Source: Pseudomonas sp. SDI (GTDB lineage Bacteria; Pseudomonadota; Gammaproteobacteria; Pseudomonadales; Pseudomonadaceae). Taken from it: 64,000 nucleotides of DNA. The notes beneath the pieces are model-generated. The model was not told where the DNA came from. It saw only the letters and a program-made list of their open reading frames with translations, and did no database searches. Shown piece by piece: positions 55,039 to 63,948 of the stretch. The DNA is taken from contig NZ_QETK01000007.1 in NCBI RefSeq assembly GCF_003105155.1, positions 112,843 through 176,842 of the forward strand, written 5' to 3'. Position numbers and translations under genes: made by a program. Every line of letters begins with the position of its first letter. The first letter of the stretch is position 1.

Positions 55039-55314
55039 TCACGAACCGCTGCTGTCGCCGTTGGTGGCTTGTTCCTGACGCTCTAAGATCGTGCTGGTAA
55101 TGGCAATGCAGTCCTTGGTATTGCCCACCGCCTGGGCGGCGTCCTGCATCTGCTTGGTCATGTTGCCGTCGATCTTCTGCAGGTTGGCCGCGCACAGATC
55201 GTCTTCCGCAAACACAGGGGAGGCGAGCAGTGCCGCAGTGATGAACAGTCCGCTAATCGCAGTACGCTTTATGTGAATTTCCTTGGCTGGGAAGACCTCA
55301 GGATTTGGGGGCAC
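55039..55314 (-). CDS. Small secreted protein with an unusual start codon
   Basis: Up to 91 residues. A signal peptide HIKRTAISGLFITAALLASPVFA is followed by an acidic mature chain with two cysteines (DDLCAANLQ; KDCIAI). The only standard start in frame is a GTG at 55314, which would put 13 extra residues before the signal peptide and has no good ribosome-binding site. An ideal AAGGA site lies 7 nt before an ATA codon at 55272 (AAGGAAATTCACATA), where a homologue would be expected to have ATG. Function unknown; a periplasmic role is inferred. Confidence 0.55.
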   Translation of the reverse strand: MPPNPEVFPAKEIHIKRTAISGLFITAALLASPVFAEDDLCAANLQKIDGNMTKQMQDAAQAVGNTKDCIAITSTILERQEQATNGDSSGS

Positions 55315-55322
55315 AGTGAGTC

Positions 55323-58133
55323 CTACTGGGCGCGGGCGCTAGTGACGCGGTCTACCAGATAGACCAGCCCGTGATAGTCGATCCCGCCGTGATTGCTCAG
55401 GCCGATTTCACAGGTGCGGCTGGTGGAGATCCCTTCGCTGCAATACTGCACCGCATCCTTCAGGCTGCGCAGCGAATGCGCATTCAGCTCCGGCGTGGTG
55501 AAGCCCTTGTCGCCGGCAAACCCGCAGCAATGAATACCCTCGGGAATCACCACCTGCGTGCTGCAGCGCCGCGCCAGGTCGATCAGCGCCTGGCTTTCGC
55601 CCAGGTGCTGGGTGCTGCACGTTACATGCACGGCAATCGGCGCCTCCTGCGGGGTGAACACCAGCTTGTCGAGCAAGTGGGTGCGGATGAAGCGTACCGG
55701 GTCATACAGGTCGAGTCGGGTGTCCGCCAGATCTTGCACCAGGCGCAAGGTACACGGGCTGGTATCGCAATAGATCGGGTCGAGCCCGCCGCGGCTGGCC
55801 TGCAGCAACGCGGCAATCAGTTCCTGGCGCTTGTGCTCGGCCTGTTCGGCATAGCCCTTGGAGGCAAACGGCTGACCACAGCAGAGGCTGTCCTGGTTAT
55901 CCGGAAACACCACGTTATAGCCGGCCTTCTCCAGCAGCCCGCGAGTCTTGTCGAGCAGCGACATCTGTTCGCGGTCGCCCGCTGCCGGGCCCATCACTCG
56001 CGACACACAGGCCGCCAGATACACCACGCGCGGCCGTGCGTCGTTGCTCGCCGGGCTCAGGCGCAAGGTGCCCAGCGGCTGCGGCATGGCCGCCGTCCAC
56101 TGCGGCAGCCGGCCGTGGCTGGCCTTGCTCAGGACGGCACTGAGCCTGCTCAGCCGCGGTGCCCCGAGCAATTTGCGCGCGCCGTTGGCGGCACGCAAGG
56201 TCAGCCGCGCGCCGCTCAGCGCGGTATGGAAGTTGTCCGCCAGCCAGTCGGCCGCCTTGGCATGCCCGGCAGCCTGTGCGCGCAGCTTCTTCACCAGCTC
56301 GCCGGTGTTGATCCCCACCGGGCAGCGCTGGGCGCACAACCCGGTGGCCGCGCAGGTATCGATGCCCTGGTACTGGTAATCGCGCTCCAGCGCCTCGGTG
56401 TCGAGGCCGGCACGTTTTTTCGCCTGGATATCCCGCCACATCACGATGCGCTGGCGCGGGCTCAGGGTCAGCCCTTTCGATGGGCAGACCGGCTCGCAGA
56501 AACCGCATTCGATGCACTTGTCGACGATCTCGTCGGCCGCCGGCAGTGGCTTGAGGTGTTTGAGGTGGATCTGTGGGTCGTCGCTGAGGACCACGTCCGG
56601 GTTGAGTATGCCGTTCGGGTCGAGCAGGCGCTTCAGCGTCCACATCAACTGGTAGGCGTCATGCCCCCACTCCAGTTCGACAAACGGCGCCATGTTGCGT
56701 CCGGTGCCGTGTTCGGCCTTGAGCGAACCGCCGAACTCCACTGCCACCAGTTGTGCCACGTCGTCCATGAAGGCCTGGTAGCGTGCCACTTCCTCGGGGC
56801 TGTTGAAGCCCTGGGTGAAGACGAAGTGCAAGTTGCCCTCCAGCGCATGGCCGAAGAGGATCGCCTCGTCGTAGTGGTGCTTGTCGAACAGCGCAATCAG
56901 CCGGTTGACGCCAATCGCCAACTGCTCGACCGGGAAGGTCACGTCTTCGATGATTACCGTGGTGCCGGTCTTGCGCACCGCGCCGACGGCCGGGAAGGTG
57001 TCCTTGCGGATCGCCCAGAGCTTGGCGTTCTCCTTGGCGTCTTCGGTGAAGTCGATCTGCTTTTCCACCGGGAAGTCGGCCAACGCGGCCATGATCTGCG
57101 CCAATTGTTCGTGCAGCAGTGCCTGGCTGGCGGCGCGGGATTCGATCAGCAGCGCACAGGCGCCATCGGACAACGCCTGGACGAACGCCGGCATACCCGG
57201 CTTGTCCTGTACCGAGCGCAGGCTACGGCGGTCGAGCAGCTCGACCGCCGACACCGGCTGCTGCTTGAGCACGGTCACCGCGTTGCAGCAGGTTTCCACG
57301 TCGGGGAAGACAATCAGCGCCGAGGCCTTGTTCGGGTGATCGATCACCGTGTCGTAGGTCACCGCGCTGATAAAGCCCAGGGTACCCTCGGAGCCGACCA
57401 GCAGATGGCTGAGGATATCCAGCGGTTGGTCGTAGTCGATCAGCGCGTTGAGCGACAGCCCGGTGGTGTTCTTCAGCCGGTATTTATGCCGAATCTTTGC
57501 GGCCAGCTCGCTGTTTGCACGGGTCTCGCGGCCTAGCCGGGCCAATTCGGCGAGCAGCCCGGCGTGGCTCTGTTCGAAAGCTGCAACGCTGGCCGGGTCT
57601 TCGCTGTCCAGACGGGTGCCGTCGGCCAGCACGAGGCGCATGCCGGCCAGGGTGTGATAGGTATTCTGCGCGGTGCCGCAGCACATGCCGCTGGCATTGT
57701 TGGCGACGATGCCGCCGATCTTGCAGGCGTTGATCGAGGCCGGGTCCGGGCCGATCTTGCGCCCGAACGGCGCGAGCCAGGCATTGGCCTGGGCGCCGAT
57801 CACGCCGGGCTGCAGGCGGATCTGCCGACCGTCGTCGCGAATCTGCCGCGCGTTCCAGTTGTCGCCCAGCACGATCAGCACCGAGTCGCTGATGGCCTGG
57901 CCCGACAGACTGGTGCCGGCCGCGCGGAAGGTCACCGAAACCCGGTCGCGCTGGGCCAGTTGCAGCAGTGCGACCACTTCATCTTCCGACTCGACGCGCA
58001 CCACCAGTTTGGGGATCAGCCGGTAGAAACTGGCGTCGGTGCCGAAGGCCAGGGTCGAGGTCGGATCGTCGAAGCGGCGCTCGCGCGGGATCAGCCGTGC
58101 AGCGTCTTGCACAAAGCGGGTGGGCAGGCTCAT
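55323..58133 (-). CDS. D-lactate dehydrogenase, FAD/Fe-S type (Dld-II)
   Basis: 936 residues. FAD-PCMH domain (VSVTFRAAGTSLSGQAISDSVLIVLG; ACKIGGIVANNASGMCCGTAQNTYHTLAG), FAD-oxidase C domain, 4Fe-4S sites CIECGFCEPVCPSKG and CAATGLCAQRCPVGI, then a CCG-type C-terminus (GCFAGD-like GIHCCGFAGDKGF). It oxidises D-lactate to pyruvate and feeds the quinone pool. Last gene of the lactate operon; its ATGA overlaps the lutC stop by 4 bp. Homologous in layout to the YdiJ-type enzyme at 47.3 kb. Confidence 0.91.
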   Translation of the reverse strand: MSLPTRFVQDAARLIPRERRFDDPTSTLAFGTDASFYRLIPKLVVRVESEDEVVALLQLAQRDRVSVTFRAAGTSLSGQAISDSVLIVLGDNWNARQIRDDGRQIRLQPGVIGAQANAWLAPFGRKIGPDPASINACKIGGIVANNASGMCCGTAQNTYHTLAGMRLVLADGTRLDSEDPASVAAFEQSHAGLLAELARLGRETRANSELAAKIRHKYRLKNTTGLSLNALIDYDQPLDILSHLLVGSEGTLGFISAVTYDTVIDHPNKASALIVFPDVETCCNAVTVLKQQPVSAVELLDRRSLRSVQDKPGMPAFVQALSDGACALLIESRAASQALLHEQLAQIMAALADFPVEKQIDFTEDAKENAKLWAIRKDTFPAVGAVRKTGTTVIIEDVTFPVEQLAIGVNRLIALFDKHHYDEAILFGHALEGNLHFVFTQGFNSPEEVARYQAFMDDVAQLVAVEFGGSLKAEHGTGRNMAPFVELEWGHDAYQLMWTLKRLLDPNGILNPDVVLSDDPQIHLKHLKPLPAADEIVDKCIECGFCEPVCPSKGLTLSPRQRIVMWRDIQAKKRAGLDTEALERDYQYQGIDTCAATGLCAQRCPVGINTGELVKKLRAQAAGHAKAADWLADNFHTALSGARLTLRAANGARKLLGAPRLSRLSAVLSKASHGRLPQWTAAMPQPLGTLRLSPASNDARPRVVYLAACVSRVMGPAAGDREQMSLLDKTRGLLEKAGYNVVFPDNQDSLCCGQPFASKGYAEQAEHKRQELIAALLQASRGGLDPIYCDTSPCTLRLVQDLADTRLDLYDPVRFIRTHLLDKLVFTPQEAPIAVHVTCSTQHLGESQALIDLARRCSTQVVIPEGIHCCGFAGDKGFTTPELNAHSLRSLKDAVQYCSEGISTSRTCEIGLSNHGGIDYHGLVYLVDRVTSARAQ

Positions 58134-58801
58134 TGGTCCTCCAGGATCAACAGCACCAGGTCTTTCGGGCCATGGGCGCCATAGGCCAGTACCTGTTCGA
58201 TATCGGCGGTTTTCGACGGGCCGGAGATCAGCAGGGCATTGGTCGGCATGCCGGCCGCCCAGGCGAACTTCTGCTGCACCTCATAGAAGTTGTTGTGGAT
58301 TTCGCTGGCCTTGAGCAGGGCGAAATGCACTGGCGGCACCAGGCTCATCAGCCGCGGCTCCTGTGGTGTCGGCCAGACGATCAGGCTGCCGGTGGACGCG
58401 ATGGCGCCGAGAGTGCCGGTGAGGCTGGCCGGGGTGTCGTTGAACAGCTCGGCCTTCCATGCCTCGACCGGCCGATCATAGGCCTTGAGCGTCGGCAGGC
58501 CGTCGTTGGCCGCCCAGTACGCGGCCAACTGCTGACCATGCGGCGTGCCTGGTGCCACCAGCAGGCTCGGCAACTGGCGCTCGGCCAGCAAGCGCGCGAG
58601 CAGGGCGGTCCAGCCGTCGCCACGGGTCAGGTGGATCTCGGTGTGCACCGCTTCCATCTGCTTGCGCAACTGAGCGATGCGCTGCTCGGGCGGATAGCTC
58701 CAGGGTTCGGTGACCAGCGCTTCGTCGAAGGTGTCGGCCAGCGGCGTGGTGCCGCTCAGGCTTTTGCGCAGCTTGGCGAGGATGTTCTGTTTGGCACTCA
58801 T
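58130..58801 (-). CDS. lutC: Lactate utilization protein LutC
   Basis: 223 residues. LUD-domain protein (MSAKQNILAKLRKSL, EIHLTRGDGWTALLARLL, ASTGSLIVWPTPQEPRLMSLVPPVHFALL). With LutA and LutB it forms the iron-sulfur L-lactate oxidation complex. It is coupled on both sides by 4-bp overlaps (ATGA) with lutB and dld. Confidence 0.93.
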   Translation of the reverse strand: MSAKQNILAKLRKSLSGTTPLADTFDEALVTEPWSYPPEQRIAQLRKQMEAVHTEIHLTRGDGWTALLARLLAERQLPSLLVAPGTPHGQQLAAYWAANDGLPTLKAYDRPVEAWKAELFNDTPASLTGTLGAIASTGSLIVWPTPQEPRLMSLVPPVHFALLKASEIHNNFYEVQQKFAWAAGMPTNALLISGPSKTADIEQVLAYGAHGPKDLVLLILEDQ

Positions 58802-60255
58802 CGGCGTTGATCCTGCTTGGCCAGGTGGTCGCGGGCCAGCTCATGCAGCGAGCGGGCAGCCGGTTTCGGCGCGCTGTGGTTCTGCGTCCACGGGCCGACG
58901 TTGTTCGGCACCAGCTGGCGCAGGCGTGTGGCAAAGAAGCCGAACAGCCGGTACAGCGTCGGCGAGGTGTTGAGCCGGGCCCAGAAGTTCCAGATCAGGC
59001 GTTCCTTGCGCGAGTACTTGCTGCCCTGGCCGCGCATCACTTGATGCGGGCTGTCCGGGGCCTTGACGTTCTCTTCACGCAGACGCCGCAGCAAGGCCGG
59101 GATCGGAATCTTAACCGGGCATACTTCGCCACAGGCGCCGCACAGCGACGAGGCGCTGGGATGGTCCGGGACCTTGGCCAGGCCGACCATGTGCGGGGTG
59201 ATGATCTTGCCGATCGGACCGGGATACACCTCGCCGTAGGTATGCCCGCCGACGCGGGTATACACCGGGCAGTGGTTCATGCAGGCGCCGCAGCGGATGC
59301 AGTTGAGGGTCTGGCGCAGTTCGCTGTCGGCGAAGGCCTGGCTGCGACCGTTGTCGAGCAGCACCAGGTGCACTTCCTGTGGGCCGTCGAGTTCTTCCGG
59401 TGTGCGCGGGCCGGAGATCATGTTGACGTAGGTGGTGATCGGCTGGCCCAGTGCCGAGCGGGTCAGCAGCGACAGCAGCGGCACTACATCGCGCAGGTTC
59501 TCGACGACTTTCTCGATCCCGGTAACGGCGATATGCACCGGCGGTACGGTGGTCGACATGCGCCCGTTGCCTTCGTTTTCCACCAGCAGCAACGTGCCGG
59601 TTTCGGCCACGGCGAAGTTGACCCCGGAGACGCCGACATCGGCCTCGAAGAACTTCTCGCGCAGCACGCGGCGACCGATCTGGATAAGTTGGTCAACGTC
59701 CTTGGTGTACTCCACGCCAAGTGTGTCGTGGAACAAGGACGCGACCTGACCGGCGTTCTTGTGGATTGCCGGCATAATGATATGAGAAGGCTTCTCGTGG
59801 TCGAGCTGGACGATGAACTCGCCCATGTCCGATTCCAGGCATTCAATGCCCTGTTCAGCGAGGACATGGTTCATCTCCATCTCTTCGCTGACCATCGATT
59901 TGCCCTTGATCACTTGCCGCGCCTCGTGAGCGCGGATGATCGAGAGGACGATGCCATTGGCCTCGTCCACCGTTTCCGCCCAGTGCACTTTCACACCGTT
60001 GCGAGTCAGGTTCTGTTCAAGCTGCTCGAGCAGGTCGGGCAGCTTGGATAATGCGCGGGCGCGGATGGCGTTACCCAGCGCGCGCAGATGCTCGCGTTCG
60101 TGAGCATCGCTGAACGCCACAGCACGCTTGGTCATCAGCGAGTCCATGGCACTGCGGAAGTTGTTCCGCAGTTGTTGATCGCCCAGGGCCTTGTGGGCCC
60201 GGGCACGAAAATCGGCTTCGACCGCGACGGTCGGAATCAGCGTCGGCGCGCTCAT
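58798..60255 (-). CDS. lutB: Lactate utilization protein LutB
   Basis: 485 residues. N-terminal LUD domain and two 4Fe-4S clusters: CIRCGACMNHCPVYTRVGGHTYGEVYPGPIG and CGACGEVCPVKIPIP. FEADVGVSGVNFAVAETGTLLLVENEGNGR is a LutB signature. Start MSAPTLIPT (60255) overlaps the lutA stop by 4 bp. It is part of the L-lactate dehydrogenase complex in the cytosol or at the membrane. Confidence 0.94.
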   Translation of the reverse strand: MSAPTLIPTVAVEADFRARAHKALGDQQLRNNFRSAMDSLMTKRAVAFSDAHEREHLRALGNAIRARALSKLPDLLEQLEQNLTRNGVKVHWAETVDEANGIVLSIIRAHEARQVIKGKSMVSEEMEMNHVLAEQGIECLESDMGEFIVQLDHEKPSHIIMPAIHKNAGQVASLFHDTLGVEYTKDVDQLIQIGRRVLREKFFEADVGVSGVNFAVAETGTLLLVENEGNGRMSTTVPPVHIAVTGIEKVVENLRDVVPLLSLLTRSALGQPITTYVNMISGPRTPEELDGPQEVHLVLLDNGRSQAFADSELRQTLNCIRCGACMNHCPVYTRVGGHTYGEVYPGPIGKIITPHMVGLAKVPDHPSASSLCGACGEVCPVKIPIPALLRRLREENVKAPDSPHQVMRGQGSKYSRKERLIWNFWARLNTSPTLYRLFGFFATRLRQLVPNNVGPWTQNHSAPKPAARSLHELARDHLAKQDQRR

Positions 60256-61076
60256 TGGCCACCCCCGGTACGCTGCCAGAGGAAGCTTGCCAGGTGTTGC
60301 CCGCGCAAGGCTTCGTTCTGTTTCTCCAGGGCGCCGTTGATGTTCATCAGGCAACCACAGTCGGCGCTCACCACGTGCTGCGCACCGGAGTCCTTCAGGG
60401 ACCGGGTCTTGTCTGCAACCATCGCGCCGCTGATGTCTGGCATACGGACGCTGAAGGTCCCGCCAAAGCCACAACATTCGCTTTCATGGCCGTGTTCGAC
60501 CCGCTCCACATTGCCCAGTTGCGCCAGCAAGGCACGCCCGTGCAAATGGGTGTTCATTTCCCGGCGCGCCGAGCACGACGTGTGCAGGGCGACTTTCACC
60601 GGGGTACCGCAGTCGTTCAGCTGGACCTTGCACACATTGAGCAGGAACTCGGCCAGCTCGAAGGTGCGCTCGGCCAGGTGGCGGACCTGTTGCAAGGTGG
60701 CCGGCTCGTCCTTGAACAAGTCGGCATAGTGTTCGCGAATCATCCCGGCGCAGGAGCCCGAGGGCACCACCACCGGATGCTCACCGGCAAACAGCGCCAG
60801 TTGCGCCCGCGCCACGTCGCGGGCCTGTTCGGTGTAGCCGCTGGTGTATGCCGGCTGGCCGCAGCAACTCTGCCCCTGGGGAAACTCGACACGAATGCCT
60901 TCGCGTTCCAGCAGGCGGATCGCGTCCATCCCCGCCTCGGGGTAGAACAGGTCGAGCACGCAAGTGCCGAACAGATAGACCTTGGCCGGTTTGCTTTGCG
61001 GATAACTCCGCGGTTGGGGCACTGGCGGTGCGACGCGGGTAGCGTTGGGCACAGCGTTGTAAAACAGCTCGCTCAT
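60252..61076 (-). CDS. lutA: Lactate utilization protein LutA
   Basis: 274 residues. Two CCG domains of the heterodisulfide-reductase D/LutA family: FPQGQSCCGQPAYTSGYTEQAR and HESECCGFGGTFSVRMPDIS. These cysteines likely bind a further iron-sulfur cluster. First of the LutABC genes, starting 152 bp after lldP; the spacer holds two strong hairpins. Confidence 0.93.
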   Translation of the reverse strand: MSELFYNAVPNATRVAPPVPQPRSYPQSKPAKVYLFGTCVLDLFYPEAGMDAIRLLEREGIRVEFPQGQSCCGQPAYTSGYTEQARDVARAQLALFAGEHPVVVPSGSCAGMIREHYADLFKDEPATLQQVRHLAERTFELAEFLLNVCKVQLNDCGTPVKVALHTSCSARREMNTHLHGRALLAQLGNVERVEHGHESECCGFGGTFSVRMPDISGAMVADKTRSLKDSGAQHVVSADCGCLMNINGALEKQNEALRGQHLASFLWQRTGGGQ

Positions 61077-61116
61077 CAGGCGTGTCTCCGGGTGGGCCCG
61101 GTTATCCGTCCAGCGT

Positions 61117-61198
61117 GCCTGGCGAAAGGTATCGGGTGAAGCTTTCGCCAGGCTTGCAGACCGGGTTATGGAACAACGGGCGCCGGTTGCCCGGCGCC
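61117..61198 (-). repeat. Two strong hairpins between lldP and lutA
   Basis: GCCTGGCGAAAG/CTTTCGCCAGGC (61117-61128 with 61142-61153; 12-bp perfect arms) and GGCGCCGG-ttgc-CCGGCGCC (61179-61198; 8 bp). Neither has a T-run, so they probably stabilise or process the mRNA, or reduce read-through, to set different levels of lldP and lutABC. Confidence 0.75.
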
Positions 61199-61228
61199 GG
61201 GTTTATTGCAGCAAAGCCTAGTAGCCGA

Positions 61229-62914
61229 TCAGTGCACCAGCATGCCGGTCAGCCAGTACGCCTGAACCAGGGTAATCAGGCCGACGATGGTGGCGAAGAA
61301 CAGGCTGTGCTTGAGGGTGAAGCGGAACAGATCGGACTCTTTGCCAACCAGGCCGGTGGCGGCACAGGCGACGGCAATCGATTGTGGCGAGATCATCTTG
61401 CCGGTCACGCCACCGCTGGTGTTGGCCGCCACCAGCAGGGTGTCGTTGACCCCGATCTGGTGCGCGGTGGTGGCTTGCAGCGAGCTGAACAGGGCGTTCG
61501 ACGAGGTGTCCGAGCCGGTCAGGAACACGCCCAGCCAGCCAAGGAACGGCGAGAAGAACGGGAACGCTGCGCCAGTACCCGCGAGCACCAGGGCCATGGT
61601 CGAGGACATGCCCGAGTAGTTGGTGACGAAGGCGAAAGCCAGCACCATGCCAATCGACAGGATCGGCCAGCGCAGCTCGTAGACGGTCTCTTTAAAGGTG
61701 GTCAGACCAGTTTTGAAGTTGATCTTCAGCACCAGCATCGAGATCAGTGCCGAGAAGAAGATCGCGGTGCCGGTGGCGGAAATCGGGTCAAGCTTGAACA
61801 CCGCTGGGATCGCAGTGGGTGCGGCCACGATGGGCGCGGTCTTGATCACCAACTGGTCCAGGTGCGGGATGGCGAAGTTGAACACCCAGCTGTACATCGA
61901 ACCGCCGGCGGCGAACATTGCCTTGAACGGTTTCAGGGTCCAGAGGGTGACCAGCACCGTGAGGATCAGGAACGGCGACCAGGCTTTGAAGATTTCGCCA
62001 AAGCTGTACGGCGAAGGCTGCATGGTGCGCACCTGGCCGAAACCACCGGTGCTCTTCACGGCCGCGGCGCCAACGCTGGCGGCCTCGTTGAAGGCGCGCT
62101 TGGGCTGCCAGACCTTGAGGAACAGGGTCAGGGAAATCAGGCTGGCCAGGGCCGAGGTGATGTCCGGCAGTTCCGGGCCGATGAAGTTCGAGGTGAAGTA
62201 CTGGGTGACCGCAAAGCTCAGGCCGGCAACCAGTGCCGCAGGCCAGGTTTCCTTCACGCCACGCAGGCCATCCATCATGAACACCAGCCAGAACGGCACG
62301 AACAGCGACAGCAGCGGCAGTTGACGACCGGTCATGGCGCCGATGTGGAAGGCGTCGATGCCGGTCACCTGGCCGGCGACGATGATCGGGATACCCAGGG
62401 CGCCGAAGGCGACCGGCGCGGTGTTGGCGATCAGGCACAGGCCGGCGGCGTACAGCGGGTTGAAGCCCAGGCCAACCAGCAGGGCAGCGGTGATCGCCAC
62501 CGGCGCGCCGAAACCGGCCGCACCTTCGAGGAAGGCGCCGAAACAGAAGCCGATCAGCAGCACCTGTAGGCGCTGGTCGTCGGTGATCGACAGTACCGAG
62601 CTGCGGATGACTTCGAACTGGCCGCTCTTGACCGTGAGTTTGTAGAGGAAAACCGCCGCGACGATGATCCAGGCGATCGGCCACAGGCCATAGGCAAAGC
62701 CGTAGCCGGCCGCGGCGAAGGCCATGTCGGCGGGCATCTGGAACGCAAAGATGGCGACCAGGATCGACAGACCCAAGGTGATGCTGCCCGCGACATGCCC
62801 CTTGAGTCGGAACACGGCCAGCGCCAGGAAGAAGAACACAATGGGAATGACTGCCGCCAGAGCGGACAGGCCAAGACTACCGAGCGGGCTATAGAGTTGT
62901 TGCCAGGTTTGCAT
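61229..62914 (-). CDS. lldP: L-lactate permease
   Basis: 561 residues, about 12-14 transmembrane helices; lactate:proton symporter. Family segments: [54 protein letters not shown] and [42 protein letters not shown]. It is the first gene of the lactate operon after the LldR operator. No L-lactate dehydrogenase gene lldD lies in the operon; LutABC and Dld-II handle both isomers. Confidence 0.94.
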   Translation of the reverse strand: MQTWQQLYSPLGSLGLSALAAVIPIVFFFLALAVFRLKGHVAGSITLGLSILVAIFAFQMPADMAFAAAGYGFAYGLWPIAWIIVAAVFLYKLTVKSGQFEVIRSSVLSITDDQRLQVLLIGFCFGAFLEGAAGFGAPVAITAALLVGLGFNPLYAAGLCLIANTAPVAFGALGIPIIVAGQVTGIDAFHIGAMTGRQLPLLSLFVPFWLVFMMDGLRGVKETWPAALVAGLSFAVTQYFTSNFIGPELPDITSALASLISLTLFLKVWQPKRAFNEAASVGAAAVKSTGGFGQVRTMQPSPYSFGEIFKAWSPFLILTVLVTLWTLKPFKAMFAAGGSMYSWVFNFAIPHLDQLVIKTAPIVAAPTAIPAVFKLDPISATGTAIFFSALISMLVLKINFKTGLTTFKETVYELRWPILSIGMVLAFAFVTNYSGMSSTMALVLAGTGAAFPFFSPFLGWLGVFLTGSDTSSNALFSSLQATTAHQIGVNDTLLVAANTSGGVTGKMISPQSIAVACAATGLVGKESDLFRFTLKHSLFFATIVGLITLVQAYWLTGMLVH

Positions 62915-62959
62915 ATGGGGTGGCCCCTAATTGTTGTTGGTCAGGCACTGGCATTGGAT

Positions 62960-62976
62960 AATTGGTAATACCAATT
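62960..62976. promoter_or_regulatory. LldR-type operator (perfect 17-bp dyad)
   Basis: AATTGGTAATACCAATT exactly fits the ATTGGTnnnACCAAT pattern used by the PdhR/LldR class of FadR-family regulators. It lies 46 bp upstream of lldP and 192 bp upstream of lldR on the other strand, so it should control the lactate operon. Confidence 0.85.
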
Positions 62977-63167
62977 TACAATGTCGAGGCGCTAGGTTAA
63001 AAGCCTCGCTGTGGGTGTGTCAATTTGCCTCGGCGAAACTTTCGTCGGATGCCACCGGCAGGGGTGTCTGAGTGGTAGGGAAATTTCCCAACTGGAGGGT
63101 GTCGGGCAGGCGCGGATAGGCCAGAATAGACGGCCCCGAAAGCACCCGGGATTGTGGAGAGCATGTG

Positions 63168-63935
63168 ATGGTTTTCGATCAGGTCCGCCAACGCCGTTTG
63201 TCCGACGATATCGTCGAGCGGCTTGAGGGGATGATTCTTGAGGGCACGTTGACCGCCGGCGAACGCCTGCCTGCCGAGCGCGCGCTGGCCGAGCAGTTCG
63301 GCGTGTCGCGGCCGTCGTTGCGCGAGGCGATCCAGAAACTGGTGGCCAAGGGGTTGCTGGTCAGTCGTCAGGGCGGCGGCAACTATGTGGCCGAATCACT
63401 GGGCACGACTTTCAGCGATCCGCTGTTGCAACTGCTCGAATCAAACCCCGAGGCGCAGCGCGACCTGCTGGAGTTCCGGCATACCCTGGAGGCTTCGTGC
63501 GCCTATTACGCGGCGATCCGCGCAACCGAGGTCGATCGCGAGCGGCTCAAGGCCGCGTTCGATGCTTTGCAGGATTGCTACAGCCGGGTTGACGACGTCA
63601 GCCGGGCGGAGGAGGGCGTGGCGGATGCACGCTTTCATCTGGCGATTGCCGAAGCCAGTCATAACGCGGTGTTGTTGCATACCATCCGTGGCTTGTTCGA
63701 CCTGCTCAAGCGCAACGTGGTGACCAACATCGGCGGGATGTACAAGCAGCGCAGCGAAACCCGCGACATGCTGATCACCCAGCACCGGGAGTTGTACCTG
63801 GCGATTGTCGAAGGGCGAGCGGAGGATGCCCGGGAGGTGTCCAGCCGGCACATCCTGTATGTGCAGGAGGTGCTCGAAGAAGTGCGCCAGGAAGTGCAGC
63901 GAGTGGCGCGGGCAGAGCGGCGCAAAGGGCGTTAG
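63168..63935 (+). CDS. lldR: FadR-family lactate-responsive regulator LldR
   Basis: 255 residues. GntR winged helix (VFDQVRQRRLSDDIVERLEGMILEGTLTAGERLPAERALAEQFGVSRPSLREAIQKLVAKGLLVSRQGGGNYVAE) and an FCD effector domain (FRHTLEASCAYYAAIRATEVDRERL; ARFHLAIAEASHNAVLLHTIRGLF) with the metal-site histidines. Start ATG 63168 is preferred over the adjacent GTG because GGAGA lies 7 bp upstream. Divergent from the lactate operon it represses in the absence of lactate. Confidence 0.92.
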   Translation: MVFDQVRQRRLSDDIVERLEGMILEGTLTAGERLPAERALAEQFGVSRPSLREAIQKLVAKGLLVSRQGGGNYVAESLGTTFSDPLLQLLESNPEAQRDLLEFRHTLEASCAYYAAIRATEVDRERLKAAFDALQDCYSRVDDVSRAEEGVADARFHLAIAEASHNAVLLHTIRGLFDLLKRNVVTNIGGMYKQRSETRDMLITQHRELYLAIVEGRAEDAREVSSRHILYVQEVLEEVRQEVQRVARAERRKGR

Positions 63936-63948
63936 GCGGCGGTGCTGC

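Noticed and set aside
55371..57536. Long plus-strand frame opposite the Dld-II gene
   Set aside because: GC-rich shadow of the D-lactate dehydrogenase; no motifs.
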